This document shows, piece by piece, positions 11,169-23,799 of a stretch of 64,000 bases of DNA; position 1 is the stretch's first letter, and each line of letters starts with the position of its first letter. The translations under genes were made by a program, and so were the position numbers. The notes beneath the pieces were generated by a model. It saw nothing but the letters and a program-made list of their open reading frames with translations. It ran no database searches and was not told the origin of the DNA. The DNA is from Selaginella moellendorffii. Taxonomy: Eukaryota; Streptophyta; Lycopodiopsida; Selaginellales; Selaginellaceae. The stretch is taken from assembly GCF_000143415.4 (NCBI RefSeq), contig NW_003314284.1, forward strand, positions 1,970,880-2,034,879. The letters are read 5' to 3'.

Positions 11169-13372
11169 TCACACATGATCATCCTAGATCCACTCCTTAA
11201 CATCTTTAGGATGCCTATAGATATGGGGAATAGCTTTCCCCAATGTCTCTTTTTCAGTCCTCATTAAATCCTTTTTTGTCCACACCCGTGTTTGCTAATA
11301 TTGCCACTAAGTTAAGGTTCGAAGGCCCAATTATTACATCCTTTTGACCTTTGATACTTCCTTGCCATATGACTGTATCTTTGGTCACCACACAAGATGA
11401 CTACTCCTCTTCCTTTCCTCAGTTTGGGACTTTGGGATAACATTTTGAAACACTACAACCCTACACAAGCCTTGTGGGTACTCTCCCCACCTTCCGCCCT
11501 TGAATGCCCTAGCCATATGGCTAAAGCAATGTTCCAATAAGCCATGCCAGTATCCAAGTAGGTAGTGCCACCTTAGGAACATCAACCATTCGATCTCTTG
11601 TGGAAGCTAAAGTCAACTTTTGAACATTTCACCAAGCCACCCCACTTGTATGTCCATATTCACTCTAACTTTGAACTCTTTAGTGGTTATATCATCACCC
11701 AATACATAGGTATAGCCTTCATGAGTTACACTAGCCTTTCCTAGCCAAATTAGTTCCACTAGAGTCCAACCTCACACTCTCCTTATTATACTTTTGGAAC
11801 CCCCTGTAGCCCCCATCTCCCCTTTGGAGGATGATTGCTTTGGGCCTTCACCTCGCAACCTATATTAGTATTCGGACTTGGATTCGGACTTGGATTCGGA
11901 CTCGATGTGAGACACAAAATCCCTAGGCCCCAAAGTGGAGCTTGAAGGGTGCCACATGGTAGTGGCCAAAGCGAAAGCCAAACGAGCGTAACATGTTTGG
12001 ACCAAAGGCTCCGACTTGAAAAGTCGACAGTGAGAGTGGAACTCACAACGAAGTGCTCGAGGAACAAGCACAAAGTGAGCAATAAGTGAGTCTCTAGAAA
12101 AGGGACCCAAGATGGATCTGAGATAGAGTCCGAGATGGACCCGAGATGGAGTTCGAGATGGACCCAAGATGGACTCCGAGATGGACCCAAGATGGAGTCC
12201 AAAATGGACCTGAGATGGAGTCTGAGATAGAATTCGAGATAGAATCTAAGATGGACCCGGATGGAGTCCGAGATGGGGTCCAAGATTGGGACTGGGATCG
12301 AGTCCAAGTCCGAGTCCGAGTCTGAGTTTGAGTTTGAGTCCGAATACTATTACAGGCAATTGGGTGAAAGCCCAAAGCAATCATCCGCCCAGAAGGGGGG
12401 GGGGGGGCGCGCTGCGAGGGGTTCCAAAAGTATAGTAGAGAGAGTGTGGGGGGTTGAAGCCCAGTGGAGCCAATTTGGCCAAAAAAGGCCAGTTTGGCCA
12501 AGGAAGGCCATACCCAGTGTTGGGTGATGAACTGACCACTGGGAAGTCCAAGACTAGAGTGAATACAGACCAACAAGCAAAGTAGCTTAATGAAGTGTTC
12601 AAGAGCCGGCTCTAGTTCCCTCGGGAGATCGAATGGTCGATGCTCCCAGTCCAAATGTGGGTGGCACTACCTACTTGGATGCTTGGTGGGGCTCAACAAA
12701 ACCTTGCTCTAAACCCATGGCTAGAGCACCTAAAGGCAGAAGGCGGGGAGAGTACCCATAAGGCCCGTGTAGAGCCACAGTGTTCCGAAATGTTGTCCTA
12801 AAGTCCCAGATTGTGGAAAGGAAAAAGAATAGCCCTTTGGTGTGGTGACCAAGGACACAGTCACATGGTGAGGAAGTCTCAGAGGACTGTAGGACTTAGT
12901 GGTTGGGCCTGTAGGCCTGGATCCAGTGGCAGTGTTAGTGAACATAGCCATAGACAGAAAGGGACTTGGTGAAGACCGAAAAAGAGATTTTGGGGAAGGC
13001 TATTTCCCATATCTACGGGCATCTTAAGGATGCTAAGGAGTGGATCTGGGATGACCACTCATGGATGGATGGCCCAGTCTTGGAGAGACAGGATTGCAAT
13101 GCAGATGGTGTTAGACCACCGATATGACCAAGGTGAATGGGTATGGCCTAACATAACAGGCTGATATGTTGATAGTACCTTGGGGTGTCAATCATGGGAT
13201 CAAACACGTGGAGCACTTGGACCAAGTGCAAAGGTTGAGTGGCATGGATGCCATTTTCGGGGCAAGCAAGCCCTAAGTCCTGAATTGGACTTAAGGAGGT
13301 TATGAATGAGACTCTTTTAAGTGGTCAGAGGTATGGTTAAGTGACTAAAGTAGAATGGAAAAATTAATCGCT
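11169..13372. repeat. Two R1 fragments fused head to head
   Basis: 11,169-11,904 has the orientation of copy B (equivalent to 6,880-7,640), while 11,905-13,372 has the orientation of copy A (equivalent to 1,670-3,425) and ends with the terminus TTAATCGCTTACA. The junction at 11,905 therefore inverts the repeat on itself. A 13-base G tract is at 12,395-12,407 and a minisatellite remnant at 12,110-12,340. No gene. Confidence 0.65.
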
Positions 13373-13429
13373 TACACTCGAACTCAAACTCAAACTTGAA
13401 CTCAGACTCAGACTTGGTCTTTAAGAATG

Positions 13430-13720
13430 CATCCCCTTCTTCAATCAATTAAGGGTTTTGGGATACTTATGGTTAAACATCTTGGGTTTGAATAGTACTA
13501 GGCTAGGTGACCTCCCAAAAAGCTCAAATTCAGTCATTTATATTTGGTATTAAAGGGGTCTCAGGTCCATCTCTATTGGTTGGCTTAGAGGAATTATACC
13601 ATATGTTAAAATTGACATCTAATAGATCCAATTTACCTTTGGCTAAGCTCAACCCAAGAGATAGAGTGTCAAGAGAGCCCTCAAGTAGGGTGTTAAGAAA
13701 GCGAGGCTCTCAAGAAAGCT
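13430..13720 (+). mobile_element. TRIM-1 fragment
   Basis: Matches the last part of the TRIM-1 LTR (AAGGGTTTTGGGATA, TTTGAATAGTACT) up to about 13,538, followed by TTTGGTATTAAAG in place of the TGGTATCAGA primer site and then internal sequence. The left part of the 5' LTR and the 3' LTR are missing. Confidence 0.65.
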
Positions 13721-13907
13721 ATGCCTATGTTGTCTTTGTTCTATGTCTAATTTAGGTAAACTTGCATGTTAAACAGTGTTAGACGGTGTCTAGCACAATT
13801 TTAGCATATTGGTAGCCCAACGCGAGGAAGAGGGCACCCCACTGATTAAAGCAACATAGAGCTTAGGCTTAGACCCAAGCCAGATATAAAATAAGAAGCA
13901 ACATAGC

Positions 13908-14570
13908 TATAACACACCTTATCTCTCTCCCCTTAAACCAACTGGAAAAGGGGCAATTGCTTGATGAGAGAGCCCTTAGTGGCTATTTTATCCCCATTTA
14001 TCCCCCAAGGTTCCAAGGATCCACGGTGACAATATATCTAAATCTCATCCCATGATCACATGCGCTACACTCACCCCCCCTTCAAAGATGTCAATGTATT
14101 GACTAACAACCCCTACTGAGCCAAGGGGAACCAGCACCTCCATTTCCGCACTCAATCTACCAATCCTTCCATTGTGTAGACCAGCTATTCCATGTGAGGC
14201 AACTAGTCATCCACCCGTACCGCAGTCCCACAGTGGATACTTTCGTCCGTGGATACTCCACACAAGAAGAAGGACGTATGCATGGATGTCCAATACGTAC
14301 GATTTCAAATTTAGAGGTAGGAATATACCTTGCTCAAGAGTATATTATATTTTTAAGTAGCCACTAATCAATAGGAATCAAACTTGTGCCATTTGCTCCG
14401 ATACCAACTGTAGCACACCTTATCTTTCTCCCCTTAAACCAACTGGAAAAGGGGCAATTGCTTGATGAGAGAGCCCTTAGTGGTTATTTTATCCCCATTT
14501 ATCCCCCAAGGTTCTAAGGATCCACGGTGATAGTATATCCAAATCTCATCCCATGATCACATGCGCTACA
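13908..14570 (-). mobile_element. TRIM-2: complete miniature LTR retrotransposon
   Basis: Two 162-bp direct repeats, 13,908-14,069 and 14,409-14,570, begin TGTAGCACACC (TATAACACACC in the left one) and end GCGCTACA. They differ at only a few sites, nearly all C/T. Immediately before the right repeat is GCTCCGATACCAAC, the reverse complement of a tRNA-Met primer-binding site, so the element is read on the minus strand. Both sides carry ATAGC (13,903-13,907 and 14,571-14,575), a perfect 5-bp target duplication. The internal 340 bp has no credible coding frame. Complete and relatively young compared with TRIM-1. Confidence 0.92.
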
Positions 14571-15439
14571 ATAGCCTAGCAAAAACAAAATTAATGTCTC
14601 AAATGGTTGGTTATACATTCCAACCACTATCCCTACTACACATTTGGAATCCCTCACAGTGCCCCCCCCCCCCCCCCCCCCTTGCGCATCCGACTCTTAC
14701 CATAAATCATAAATAGTATATGGTTTCGAAATGGAATTAACACATAAGGCATAATAGTGAGGGTGTTTGACAAATATAATAAACTACTATATTACGATAT
14801 TAAGGCACTAGTCTCAATATTGTGGGGGTTCTTGATACTAATAAGTGTAAGCCAATGACACAAGTTTATCAAATCAAGCCAAATATGCTTAATGAAAAAC
14901 ACATAAGGGTCCTACTTTATGTTTATCCGATTTAAGTATACAAATATTGACCAATTTCTCAACTAACTCAAGTGGGAACTATAAAGGGAACCAATTATAC
15001 CAACCTTTTACTATCATGGTAGTAAAAAGAGAGTGTTTGTAAAGCTTAACCGACAAGTATTTTTTGATATCTAAAGTTATATTCACGACAATTAAACTCC
15101 ATTTAGCTCTATTTTACATGTTAGTTTTGGCATTGAGATGTTGGAAACTCTAGGACTATTCTAATATTGTTTCATACTCCTATCCCTTTGCTTTTTAGGT
15201 TGAACACTCATGAGTCACTTTGTGCTTTCGTTACTTCACTCCTTAGCTACAAGCTTAGGAGTTTAACTTTGTTCCTTCATTTAGTGGCTTAAAGACTTAA
15301 AACTTAAATTCTAGTCTGTTGTACTTGGACATGTAAGAAGGTTTAAGTTCTAATTTGTGGTTATTTTATGGTAAATCACCATGAGATAAAGAATGAAAAC
15401 CACATATGTTATAACTATTGAAAGTTTATCAAACATTAT
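14571..15439. other. Intergenic, AT-rich, with a 20-base C tract
   Basis: Holds a C tract at 14,662-14,681 and, from about 15,090 to 15,345, repeat R3 sequence also seen at 5,395 and inverted at 55,700-56,000. I see no gene. Confidence 0.5.
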
Positions 15440-17060
15440 TCAAGAATAGCCCTTTTTTTAATAGGCCAAATAGGAAAAGGGAAAATAGTATAGACAGCAA
15501 AATATGAAGTAGCATTTGTCTGCCCCAAAGGAAAATTGAAAAAAAACTCCCATATTGGCATTACCAAATTTTGATAAAGACTTCAAAGTAGAAACGAATG
15601 TTTCAAAATTTGTGTTAGGCACAATTTTTAAGTAAGACAATGACTCAATCTTGAAGAAGTTGGAAAAAACTTAACAAAAATGGCCTACCTATAAAAAGGA
15701 ACTATTTGCAGTGGTGATACTACCTTGGGAAACACTTTAAAGTATACATGGATAATGTGATAAGAAAACACTTCTTGTCATAGCTTGACCTCCAAGGAAA
15801 ATAAGGGCCAATAGTTTAACCAAGTTCGATTGCAAAATTTTGTATATACCTAAGAAGAGTAATATCATAACACATGTTCTAAGCCAAAACAAAAACTTAA
15901 AGTTGGCAATATCTAACACAACAGTAACCTTTTGGGATGATATATAAATAGCATATGAAGATAATGGTCTAATATAAAAAATGTTGCTAAAGAACTAATA
16001 GGCACAAGATGCTCACCAAAGAGGTGAGCTGCCTAAAGAAGAAAAAATAGGTTATATGAAATGCAATAGACCCATTTATCAAATGGAGCTTTTTATATTT
16101 ATCCTCTAAAAAACCATAAATATCTAGTTTTGACATGCTCGAAACCAAGAAAGAACATATGGGGGGGTGGTGACGAAAGAGGGATCAATGAAACTAGAGT
16201 ACAGTTTTGTATAGTTCAAATTAAAGAAGTTAGAATTCAATTTTGTGCAACCTACATCCTTGCCACTCACTCCACAAATACATGCTCCCAATCCTTAGTG
16301 GTGGTGAACCTTCCACCTTATCTATGGTCCCCAGCCTCATCTCTCCCATGTGATTGCATCTACCGATGTGAGGGATTCAAGTCGATTGTGAGACTAGTGG
16401 AGGTACACTGCCCTTGCTTGATCTCCATCCATATAATGCATATAGTTTCCTAAAGATATAAAAAGCCCTTAAAGATGTACAGTCTTGGATCCCATAGTGC
16501 GTTGAACTAAGAAGGAATGTACAATCTTTGGTAATGGTAATATTGCTATTGCTTAAAAGTCCTCTCCTCGCTGTTGTGTGACCAATCCCCTCTGACTGGG
16601 ATTGTTGTTTCTAGCCTCCCATCAGGATGTTTAAGTGTAGTGCCGCCATGCCAGTATAGCCATACCCTTGGTGTTATCCATCTGGAATCATGACTAAAGG
16701 TGAGCTGCTCCTCTAGGATCCGGGTTGAAGTTACATTTTTGCACTCTAACAAGCTAGTTTAATGCAACTTTTAATAAGCTCATTTATTATAAATATATGA
16801 GGGTGTATATTCCATAAAGGGAACTAAGGAAGGTAGCCTTAAAAGAGTGTCATGATGGACTTTTTGTGGGATACGGTAGAATGCTTAAAACGATGGGTTT
16901 ACTCAAGAGAAAATATCACTAGCCAGACATAATTAAGAATATTTAAGACTATGTAAAGACATGTCAGCTTATTGCAAAGGCTTGCAATTTCTAATCATTC
17001 TTAAAAAATTTTACAATGGACTTCATTATGGGACTCCCCCCAAGTAAAAGGTTTTATGCA
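15440..17060 (+). pseudogene. Decayed Ty3-type pol (RNase H to integrase)
   Basis: Scattered in-frame pieces keep the order of a Ty3 pol. About 15,680-15,730 reads like the KKELFAV motif of RNase H. About 16,850-16,970 resembles the integrase zinc-binding region, with KYH-PDI..DYVKTCQ where WPGM..DI..YV.SC..CQ is usual. 17,018-17,045 reads MDFIMGLPPS, the start of a Ty3 integrase core. Stops and frameshifts are frequent, so the copy is dead. It is not closely similar to the other Ty3 elements in the window and may be another lineage. Confidence 0.6.
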
Positions 17061-18419
17061 ATTTTTGTGGTGGTGGGTTAGTCTTTTAAAATAACACATT
17101 TTATACCCACCACAATGGAAATGAATGCAAAAGGTGTGGTGAAAATATTCTTCAAACAAATGGTTTAAGTGTAAAAAGGCTAGAAAATATTATCTTAGAT
17201 CGAAATAAGATTTTCACTAGTAAATTCTGGAAAACTCTTCTAGAGTAATATTACACTAAGCTAAAATTTAACATAGTCTATCACCTATAAACAAATATTG
17301 AATACTGAGTTAAGTATGATGGCAATAACACTTTTTGACAGATGGATAAATGGAAACTAGGATGCATCAAAATCATCAAGAATTACAACTCTAGAAGCTC
17401 ATTTCAAATAAACATCCCTAATGAGGTGAAACCAAGGGTTAAATTTCTCATCTCAACTCTCAAAATGCACAACTCAAATAAAGTGAATAGATAGTTGGAG
17501 GATTATTTGTGATGCTATGTCTCCAAAAACCAAATAGATGACAAACACTTGCATCCAATTGAAAAGTCTAGGTTTACAGAAGCATCGTTGTTGAGTGAGC
17601 TTGCAAATCTAGTTGGGCTTTACATGTAAATGGAGCTTTTTCAGTGACCTTTGGCTTAGTTAGCACAGGATATCACGAAGTCACACCATCCTCCCCCTTG
17701 CATTTCCCAAAAACCAACTATGGATCATCATTCTATAACTTGATTGAGCAATTGATCTTTACCTCCAGAGATATATGCCATGAGTTTGAGGCTCCTGGTA
17801 GAAGATGATAAGCTGGAATGCTTCCATCCAGGCAAACTATATAGCATTGTCACACACAATTTAGAACATGGATCTAGATTGCAAATGGCCTACCCGCTCC
17901 TGACAAATTGGACACAGCTAGATAAGTTATTGGAACCAGAATGGCATACACAATAACTGGAAATGCAAGAAGCGAGGGAACTTGGAAGAACGTTTGGAAA
18001 TGAGGGAGCTTCTCAATTATGAGATAAGGTGTGTCAAGATGACCCGTGATCAGTTTTTTCCGCTAGAAAGATCTGTCCACTGGAGTAACTTATGTTGGGT
18101 TGTTTTTTCGCGGTGCTTTTCACAGGCACGGGCCACACGTTTGATGGAAACAGCCATGCACTCAGAGCTCCACTAGCAACCATAGTCTGGATCCATTGTT
18201 TCTCAATTGCATATTAAGGTTCTATCCATCTATTTATGTGTTGTTTTTATGCAAGTCAAAGATAGATACGCAAGCTGGATTGCAAGGATAGGCACAATCT
18301 ATGGCTTGTTGCCCAGCTTCACCATTTCTCTGAAAGTACCAATTGCCCACGGCCTGAGCTGGGGACTGCAGCAGCATCAACTTTGGTTAGTGCAAGTTAT
18401 AGTATTAACCTAGGATGCT
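17061..18419. other. No identified gene
   Basis: Low-complexity, AT-rich sequence to about 17,950, then a short plus frame (17,982-18,176) and another at 18,207-18,413 that I cannot assign. GC content rises from about 18,300 where it runs into the ATAD3 remnant. Confidence 0.4.
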
Positions 18420-18909
18420 CTTCCGTCATCTCGGCAGCCTCTCAGATCACGTCCTTGATCGGCCTCGGTCACGTCCTTCATCTTGTGTGCTGCTGTGCTT
18501 GCATTTTGGAGCTCTCACATGCTTGTACAATATACTTGTCCAGGTGTATGAGCTTCTTTCGCCTGGAAGTTCGATCATGTCAAGCACAGCCGCGTCAAGG
18601 TCTCCCAGATGGTTAACCAGCACAATATCCCTGGATTAGTCACCGGTGAGTGATAGAATTGCATTGAGAGCATTGCGCTGGGCTTAATTCATTCGGGTTT
18701 TGTTGCGCCTGCAAGAAGATCGCAATCGTCACAAGATTAAAAACAAACTTTTTCATATAAGAAGAGAGCACATACATGCATAGGAAAGCATCGGCTTCAT
18801 CTATAAACAGCAGCAATCCTCTCCTGGTCTTTGATGCCAATCCAAACAGCTCGTGGATCTTTGTGACGGCTTGAAGACCAAGTTGTTCTAGGTTAAAGGT
18901 CTTCATAGA
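18420..18909 (-). pseudogene. ATAD3-like AAA ATPase fragment
   Basis: On the minus strand 18,906-18,780 reads a peptide ending LLLFIDEADAFLC, with the Walker B motif LLFIDEAD and the upstream KIHELFGLASKTRRG typical of the mitochondrial AAA protein ATAD3. After what looks like an intron ending near 18,708, 18,707-18,560 reads RNKTRMN, a stop, AQRNALNAILSLTGD, a stop, then SRDIVLVNHLGDLDAAVLDMIELPGE, following the conserved order of ATAD3. A frameshift then leads to LDKYIVQ. Two stops, the frameshift and the absence of Walker A and the N-terminal half show a partial pseudogene. Family assignment rests on motif recognition only. Confidence 0.7.
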
Positions 18910-19980
18910 ATATACTCCTATTTAAATAAACTTCATGCATGACAGCATAGATCCGAAATAAACCTCAGCTTAAAAACCAAAGATTAAACGCAGCCTCGCT
19001 AGCATCTCACAGTATCACATCAAGGAGACCTTGAAGAGGATCTCATTTCACAAAGGTTGGTTCCTCCAAAATCCCTGGAAGATCGAGAAAGCTCACTTTT
19101 GCTTCTCCTCCACAAGAATTCTTGGAATTCCTCACGAGCATAATGGACGATCAATCCACTGCTCAGATAATGTCTGGAAAAAGGAATCGCTTGAGTGAAT
19201 TCAATTCATTTTGCTCACTATAATCTCTAGCTAGTGACGTAAAACTTTTGTTACAAGTATTTCGTATAAATAGTTCCACTCGCAACCAAAGCCAAAGATT
19301 TGATCCACGACATCAACTCCAAGGTTTGTTTGGTCACATGACGTTAGGAACCTCTCTTCCATCCAGCTTCTTCACGATGTAAAGAGTACCACCATCCATA
19401 TATGCTCGGCCAAGTGTGCTACCGAGCCATTGAGCAATGACAAATCCCGCAGTGGAGCGCAATAATCCATACAACCTTAGCGTCTTTTCCAGTGAAATCT
19501 CGTCCGAGACAGCCTTGACTGCCTAAATTCCTGGAGAAGGGAATTCGTGCTCTCTTGCTTGCAAGCCACAAAGAAATTCATCAAGATCTAAAGCTTTGAA
19601 TCAAAGCAATGTACTTGGTTTGCCAAGGTTCTAAAGCCTGGCTGGAACCACAGTTGCAAGTACCAATTCCACAGTATTGATCCCTTTCTTGAAGAAACTG
19701 GGCACCAGATCTTCCATGCATGGCAGCAATCCATTGGCATTAGTCAAACTTGCTTAATAATGTAAATGCTCTAACTGTTTTATCAGTTATCAAATTTGAA
19801 TCTACCTTATTTAGGGTACATTTTTACAGACAAAGGTAGACACCCTTTTAATTTGAAGCAAAAAATTAATTCGCGACTGGGCAATGTTTTCGAGCATGGT
19901 TCGAATCTCCACCGGATCTCAGACAAGACCGAGCTCCACCATGGTTCCAAAGATTCCTAGAAAACCTGTTCTACTTTCTT
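18910..19980. other. Exon-like scraps, mostly minus strand, unidentified
   Basis: The minus strand at about 19,520-19,340 is open and protein-like (it contains SLEKTLRLYGLLRSTAGF and LGRAYMDGGTLYIVKKL), with a composition unlike the surrounding repeats. I do not recognise the family. The rest up to the MED25 upstream region has no clear feature. It may be a decayed gene, since no start and no long frame are visible. Confidence 0.35.
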
Positions 19981-20282
19981 TTCAGCAATGCATGGAACAA
20001 AAGCCGATCCATTCAAAGAAAACACATTGACAAAATTTAATGCTAAGGGTACAGCGGTTGCAACCCGGATGGACCCGAGATCTTTTTTTAAAAGTTATTT
20101 TCGGGTCGCATTCGATGATCGCAAGTTTCGTCACCTTTACCATTTCCAGGGAAAAGGATCCGGGTTTTATTTCGTAGAATCTTTCAACACACGACTCCCT
20201 CATCCGACGGCTGAAAGTGTTGCCAATTGGCCCCATCCAGGCCGTTGGGCTTTGATTTCTAGGGTTCTTCCCGCGGGTGGAA

Positions 20283-23200
20283 ATGGCGACGAGCAGCAGC
20301 GCGGGGCCTCCCAGCAGCGGCTCTGGCGTGACCGCGCAGCAGCCGCAGGCGCAGTATCTGGTGCTCGCGGTCGAGGCGACGGCGGCGCTAGGCCCGTCGT
20401 GGCCGCTGCTGCGATCCGAGTATCTCGACAAGATCGCCAGGTAACTTCTTGCTTGTTGGCGAGGATTCTCGTTCCTGATTGGTATTTTAGAGCGTTCTAT
20501 GGTCAAGATGGGAATGTCCAGGTGAGAATTTTTTTTTTCTCTCTCGGTGGTTCTCTCACGGTCGTGGCTTTCTAGAAGGACAATGGGGCTACTCTGGAGA
20601 TGGCGCTCGTGGTCTTTCGCGGCCATGACTCCTACAGTGGTAGGCAAAGACTTTAGAGAGCTTGACATTTATCCATCTATCACAGGCTGCCTGCTCCAGA
20701 GAAGTGGCTGGACGCCGAGCTTGGAGCTGTTCCAGCTATGGCTATCGTCCATCGATTTCTCGGGTGGTGGATTTGGCGAAGTTGCTGTGGCGGAGGGATT
20801 AGCGGAAGCTCTTGTGGTAAGCATATATAAGTTTCATTTTGAATTATGAAGCTGAGGATTTTGAGCCTTGCAGATGTGTTGTCCCACGACTCAGCCGCCA
20901 AGTAACCAGGCATGCCAGAGACATTGTATTTTGGTGGCAGCTTCAAATCCTCACAGGCTTCAAACTCCCGTCCCTCATCCGCCTCTAAGCACTGGCGCGG
21001 ACGCGAAGCCGGACCATTGGTGGCTTGCGGATGCTGAAGCCGTTGCAAGGGCATTCTCTCAGGTTGCTTTATGCATTTTCTCATAGACGATTGTTTTCTC
21101 ACATCGTGTTTTCCTTCAGTGCCATATATCTCTTTCAGTTGTTTGTCCGCGGCAGTTACCATCATTAAAGAACCTGTACTCGGTGGTATGCTATTGCTAA
21201 TTCTTATATGTCTTTCCTTAAGGCTTTTGAGATCAGGCCAAGCAAAATCCTCGAGCTTCTGACCCTTCGAATGAGATTGCCAAGCACACGCAGCACCTTG
21301 TCTTAATCTCCGAGAGCTTTTTGGAGGCCAGGAATTGCTTGCGTCGTGTCACTCAGGCTCCTGCACTTGCTGCTGTTAGTATGCCACCATCGCCTACAAG
21401 TGTAAAAGTTGAGCAGCAAGCTGCTGCTCCTTTGACGGTGCAGACTACACAACCAGTACCTGCAACTGCGGTGCCATCAGTATCCACCGGCACAGGTCTC
21501 CTTAATTTTAATTTCGTGAAGGCTTGGCTAACTTCTTTCTTTTGTCTCGCAGTGCCTACAACCTCTGGAAGGCAATCACAGATCATGTCAAATGGTAACA
21601 TACCCACGTCAACTGTAAAAATTGTAAGAAATTTTTTCTATGTTTCGTTTCTTACATATGAAATGCAGGAGCACGTCTCGACCTCTGGTCCGCTCTCATA
21701 TGGCTCGCCGCCTATGGCGAACACAAGTATGGCAGCGGTTTCTCTTCCGATACAAAGCTCGGGAGCCACGTCAGCTATGAGTCAAGACGTTCTTCGTCCC
21801 CCACTCGGCTCAGACTCATCGACTGCTGTTCAGGACTTTAAGAGCATCAACACTAATTCTTTGCAATCGCATCGTCCGGTTCCTGCTGCGAGCGTGCTGA
21901 ATCAAATCAGGCAGGGAGCAGGCTCAGCAGCGGTATCAAGCATTCTCTCTGCTGGATCTTTAGCAGTGGGACAAGTTGGTTTGGGGATCACACAACCAGT
22001 TAGTCAGCCAGCTAGCATGGCACACGGACTTAGTGGCGATGCAGGTAGTGCAAGCCTGGGACCAGTACAAGGAAACGCAAATACTAGCAGCATTCTGCCG
22101 TCGAATGCTCCTGCGGGGATGATGCAACCAGCTAGTATGCCAAGTGGCTTACCTCCGGTGGCGAGCACGGTTGGAATGGCCCAGAGTTTGCAAGCTGCAA
22201 ATCCTCTCGTGGTTGGCGGCCAGAGCGTCCAGGGTGCCGGACTTGGAATGCCGCATAGCTCGATAGCAGCACCGAGCAACTCTGTTGGGAGCGCTCCGAA
22301 TGCTGGTGTGCTGCTTCCGATGTCTCAGCCTGGTCAGAATCCAGCAACTGGCAACGCTGGAGTATCTCATCTAGTCTCGAATGCTGTTGCGACTACACCA
22401 CCGCAGCAGCCTGCGAATACAAAGTACACAAAGCTCTGGCAGGTGCTCGTTTTGACTTTGTGTTGCTTCTCCTTTCTCAAAGTTGGTGTGACAGGGGACA
22501 TTGGCAGGCCAGAGGCATGGAAAGCCGGTTCCAATCTGTAGCTTGGAGGTGAAAAGTCTCGAACGAATGCACATGAATTTCATCTCTATTCTTTTGATGA
22601 CAGGGATACCGGCAAATCTCGTCTCCTGAAACGTACGTATTTACTTATGGAAACTACAGGCATTCGTAACATGTGACCATGCATTGCAGGTTGGCTGCCG
22701 ATTGGCCGCTGACAATGCAGATAGTGCGTTTAATTCCACAGGATTACATGAGCAAGTATGGAACGGGAACTTTATTTTCATCTACTGTTATTGATTTTTC
22801 TTTTCCTTCCTTTCAGCAGGGAGTACCAAGGAAAGGCCGAGCTTCTAGTTTTCAGGCCACTAAATCAGCATGGATTCCTCCAGCAGCTCGCAGATAAAAA
22901 ACTGGTACATATAGAAAAAAAAAAAGTCTTCTCCGGGGGAACTGATTTTCCGTGTTTTGCTTCCAGTGCGCTGTCATTCAGCTCCCCTCGCAGACGTTGC
23001 TGCTTGCCAGCGCTGATAAACCACAGCGAATGATTGGAATGCTGTTTCCAGGGGTAAGCACATCTTTCTCAAAGCCTGTGAGGTGGTCGTGGTCGGGTTT
23101 GATCGCCCATCTCTCACAAGTTTCTTAGTCGAGAGCTAGAGACTGACGAACCGTGCGTGGCGTTTTCGCAGGATACGGTGGTGTTCAAGCCACAGGGTCA

Positions 23201-23354
23201 AAATCCACAGCCTGGTGCACCAAATTTCTCGCACGGCGGATTTCCGCCAACCGCACAACAGAGCAAACCTCCGCAGATGATGCCGGGTGGATCTCAAATG
23301 CCCATGGCCGGCTCTGGTGGCACACAAATTCCAGGACAAAGTTACCTCCTCTAG
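20283..23354 (+). CDS. MED25: Mediator complex subunit 25, 15 exons
   Basis: MED25 (PFT1 in Arabidopsis) links transcription activators to the Mediator complex and RNA polymerase II in the nucleus. My exon model, phases checked at every junction, is 20,283-20,440; 20,491-20,521; 20,576-20,639; 20,686-20,816; 20,874-21,062; 21,120-21,185; 21,237-21,495; 21,553-21,623; 21,669-22,442; 22,495-22,548; 22,604-22,632; 22,690-22,755; 22,817-22,904; 22,967-23,053; 23,172-23,354. It gives 749 aa, slightly shorter than Arabidopsis MED25. Residues 1 to about 225 form the von Willebrand A domain (LVLAVEATAALGPSWP, then LQRSGWTPSLELFQLWLSSI). A Ser/Ala/Gly/Gln-rich middle follows. About 575-689 is the activator-interaction domain (KLWQGTLAGQRHGKPV), then a Gly/Pro/Gln-rich tail. 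Introns are 45-118 nt with GT-AG borders. The gene appears intact. Confidence 0.93.
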
Positions 23355-23790
23355 ATTATAAGGTTTGGTTTGATGGAGAAAAGTTCTCGAGTCGTCTTAT
23401 AGGTGGCATGTTAAGAGTCCCATGCTTCAATAACACTTTATACTACGAGTCACAAAAGATGTCCACGCTTCTGTTATGGTGGCGATCACTACCTCGTCAC
23501 AATCATTCCATCTCGATTGCCGCTATACCGCTGTGGACAAGTGCTGGGCCAGATCCCCAAGCGTGCAATCTACCTTGCCATGATCATAGTCGTGCTGATC
23601 GCGAGCCTCAGCTTGTGCTTGGAGGCGAAGCTCACGGCGGACGTGGGAGTGAGTCGTGACTTTGGCTGCGTAGATTGGAGCCTCGCGAGCAGGGAGGCGA
23701 TCAAGCAGCGCTCGCTGGTTCCGCTTGCTTCCCAGTTCGTGGGAGGCAGTGCTCGCCAGAAGGGATAGCTTCATTTCTCTTGCGCTTGCT
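23355..23790. other. MED25 downstream region
   Basis: Likely 3' UTR of MED25 followed by GC-richer sequence. A plus frame at 23,517-23,768 starts with a hydrophobic stretch (YLAMIIVVLIASLSLCLEA) resembling a signal peptide; it may be the displaced 5' end of the oxidoreductase remnant that follows, but this is uncertain. Confidence 0.4.
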
Positions 23791-23799
23791 TGCAGGCTT

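Noticed and set aside
7525-14681. Runs of 13-20 C or G (7,525; 12,395; 14,662) as functional elements
   Set aside because: Homopolymer lengths are unreliable in sequencing and the tracts lie in non-coding repeats.
19982-20668. 228-codon minus-strand frame across the MED25 start
   Set aside because: Antisense to MED25 exons 1-3 and crosses their introns; the protein has no recognisable domain.
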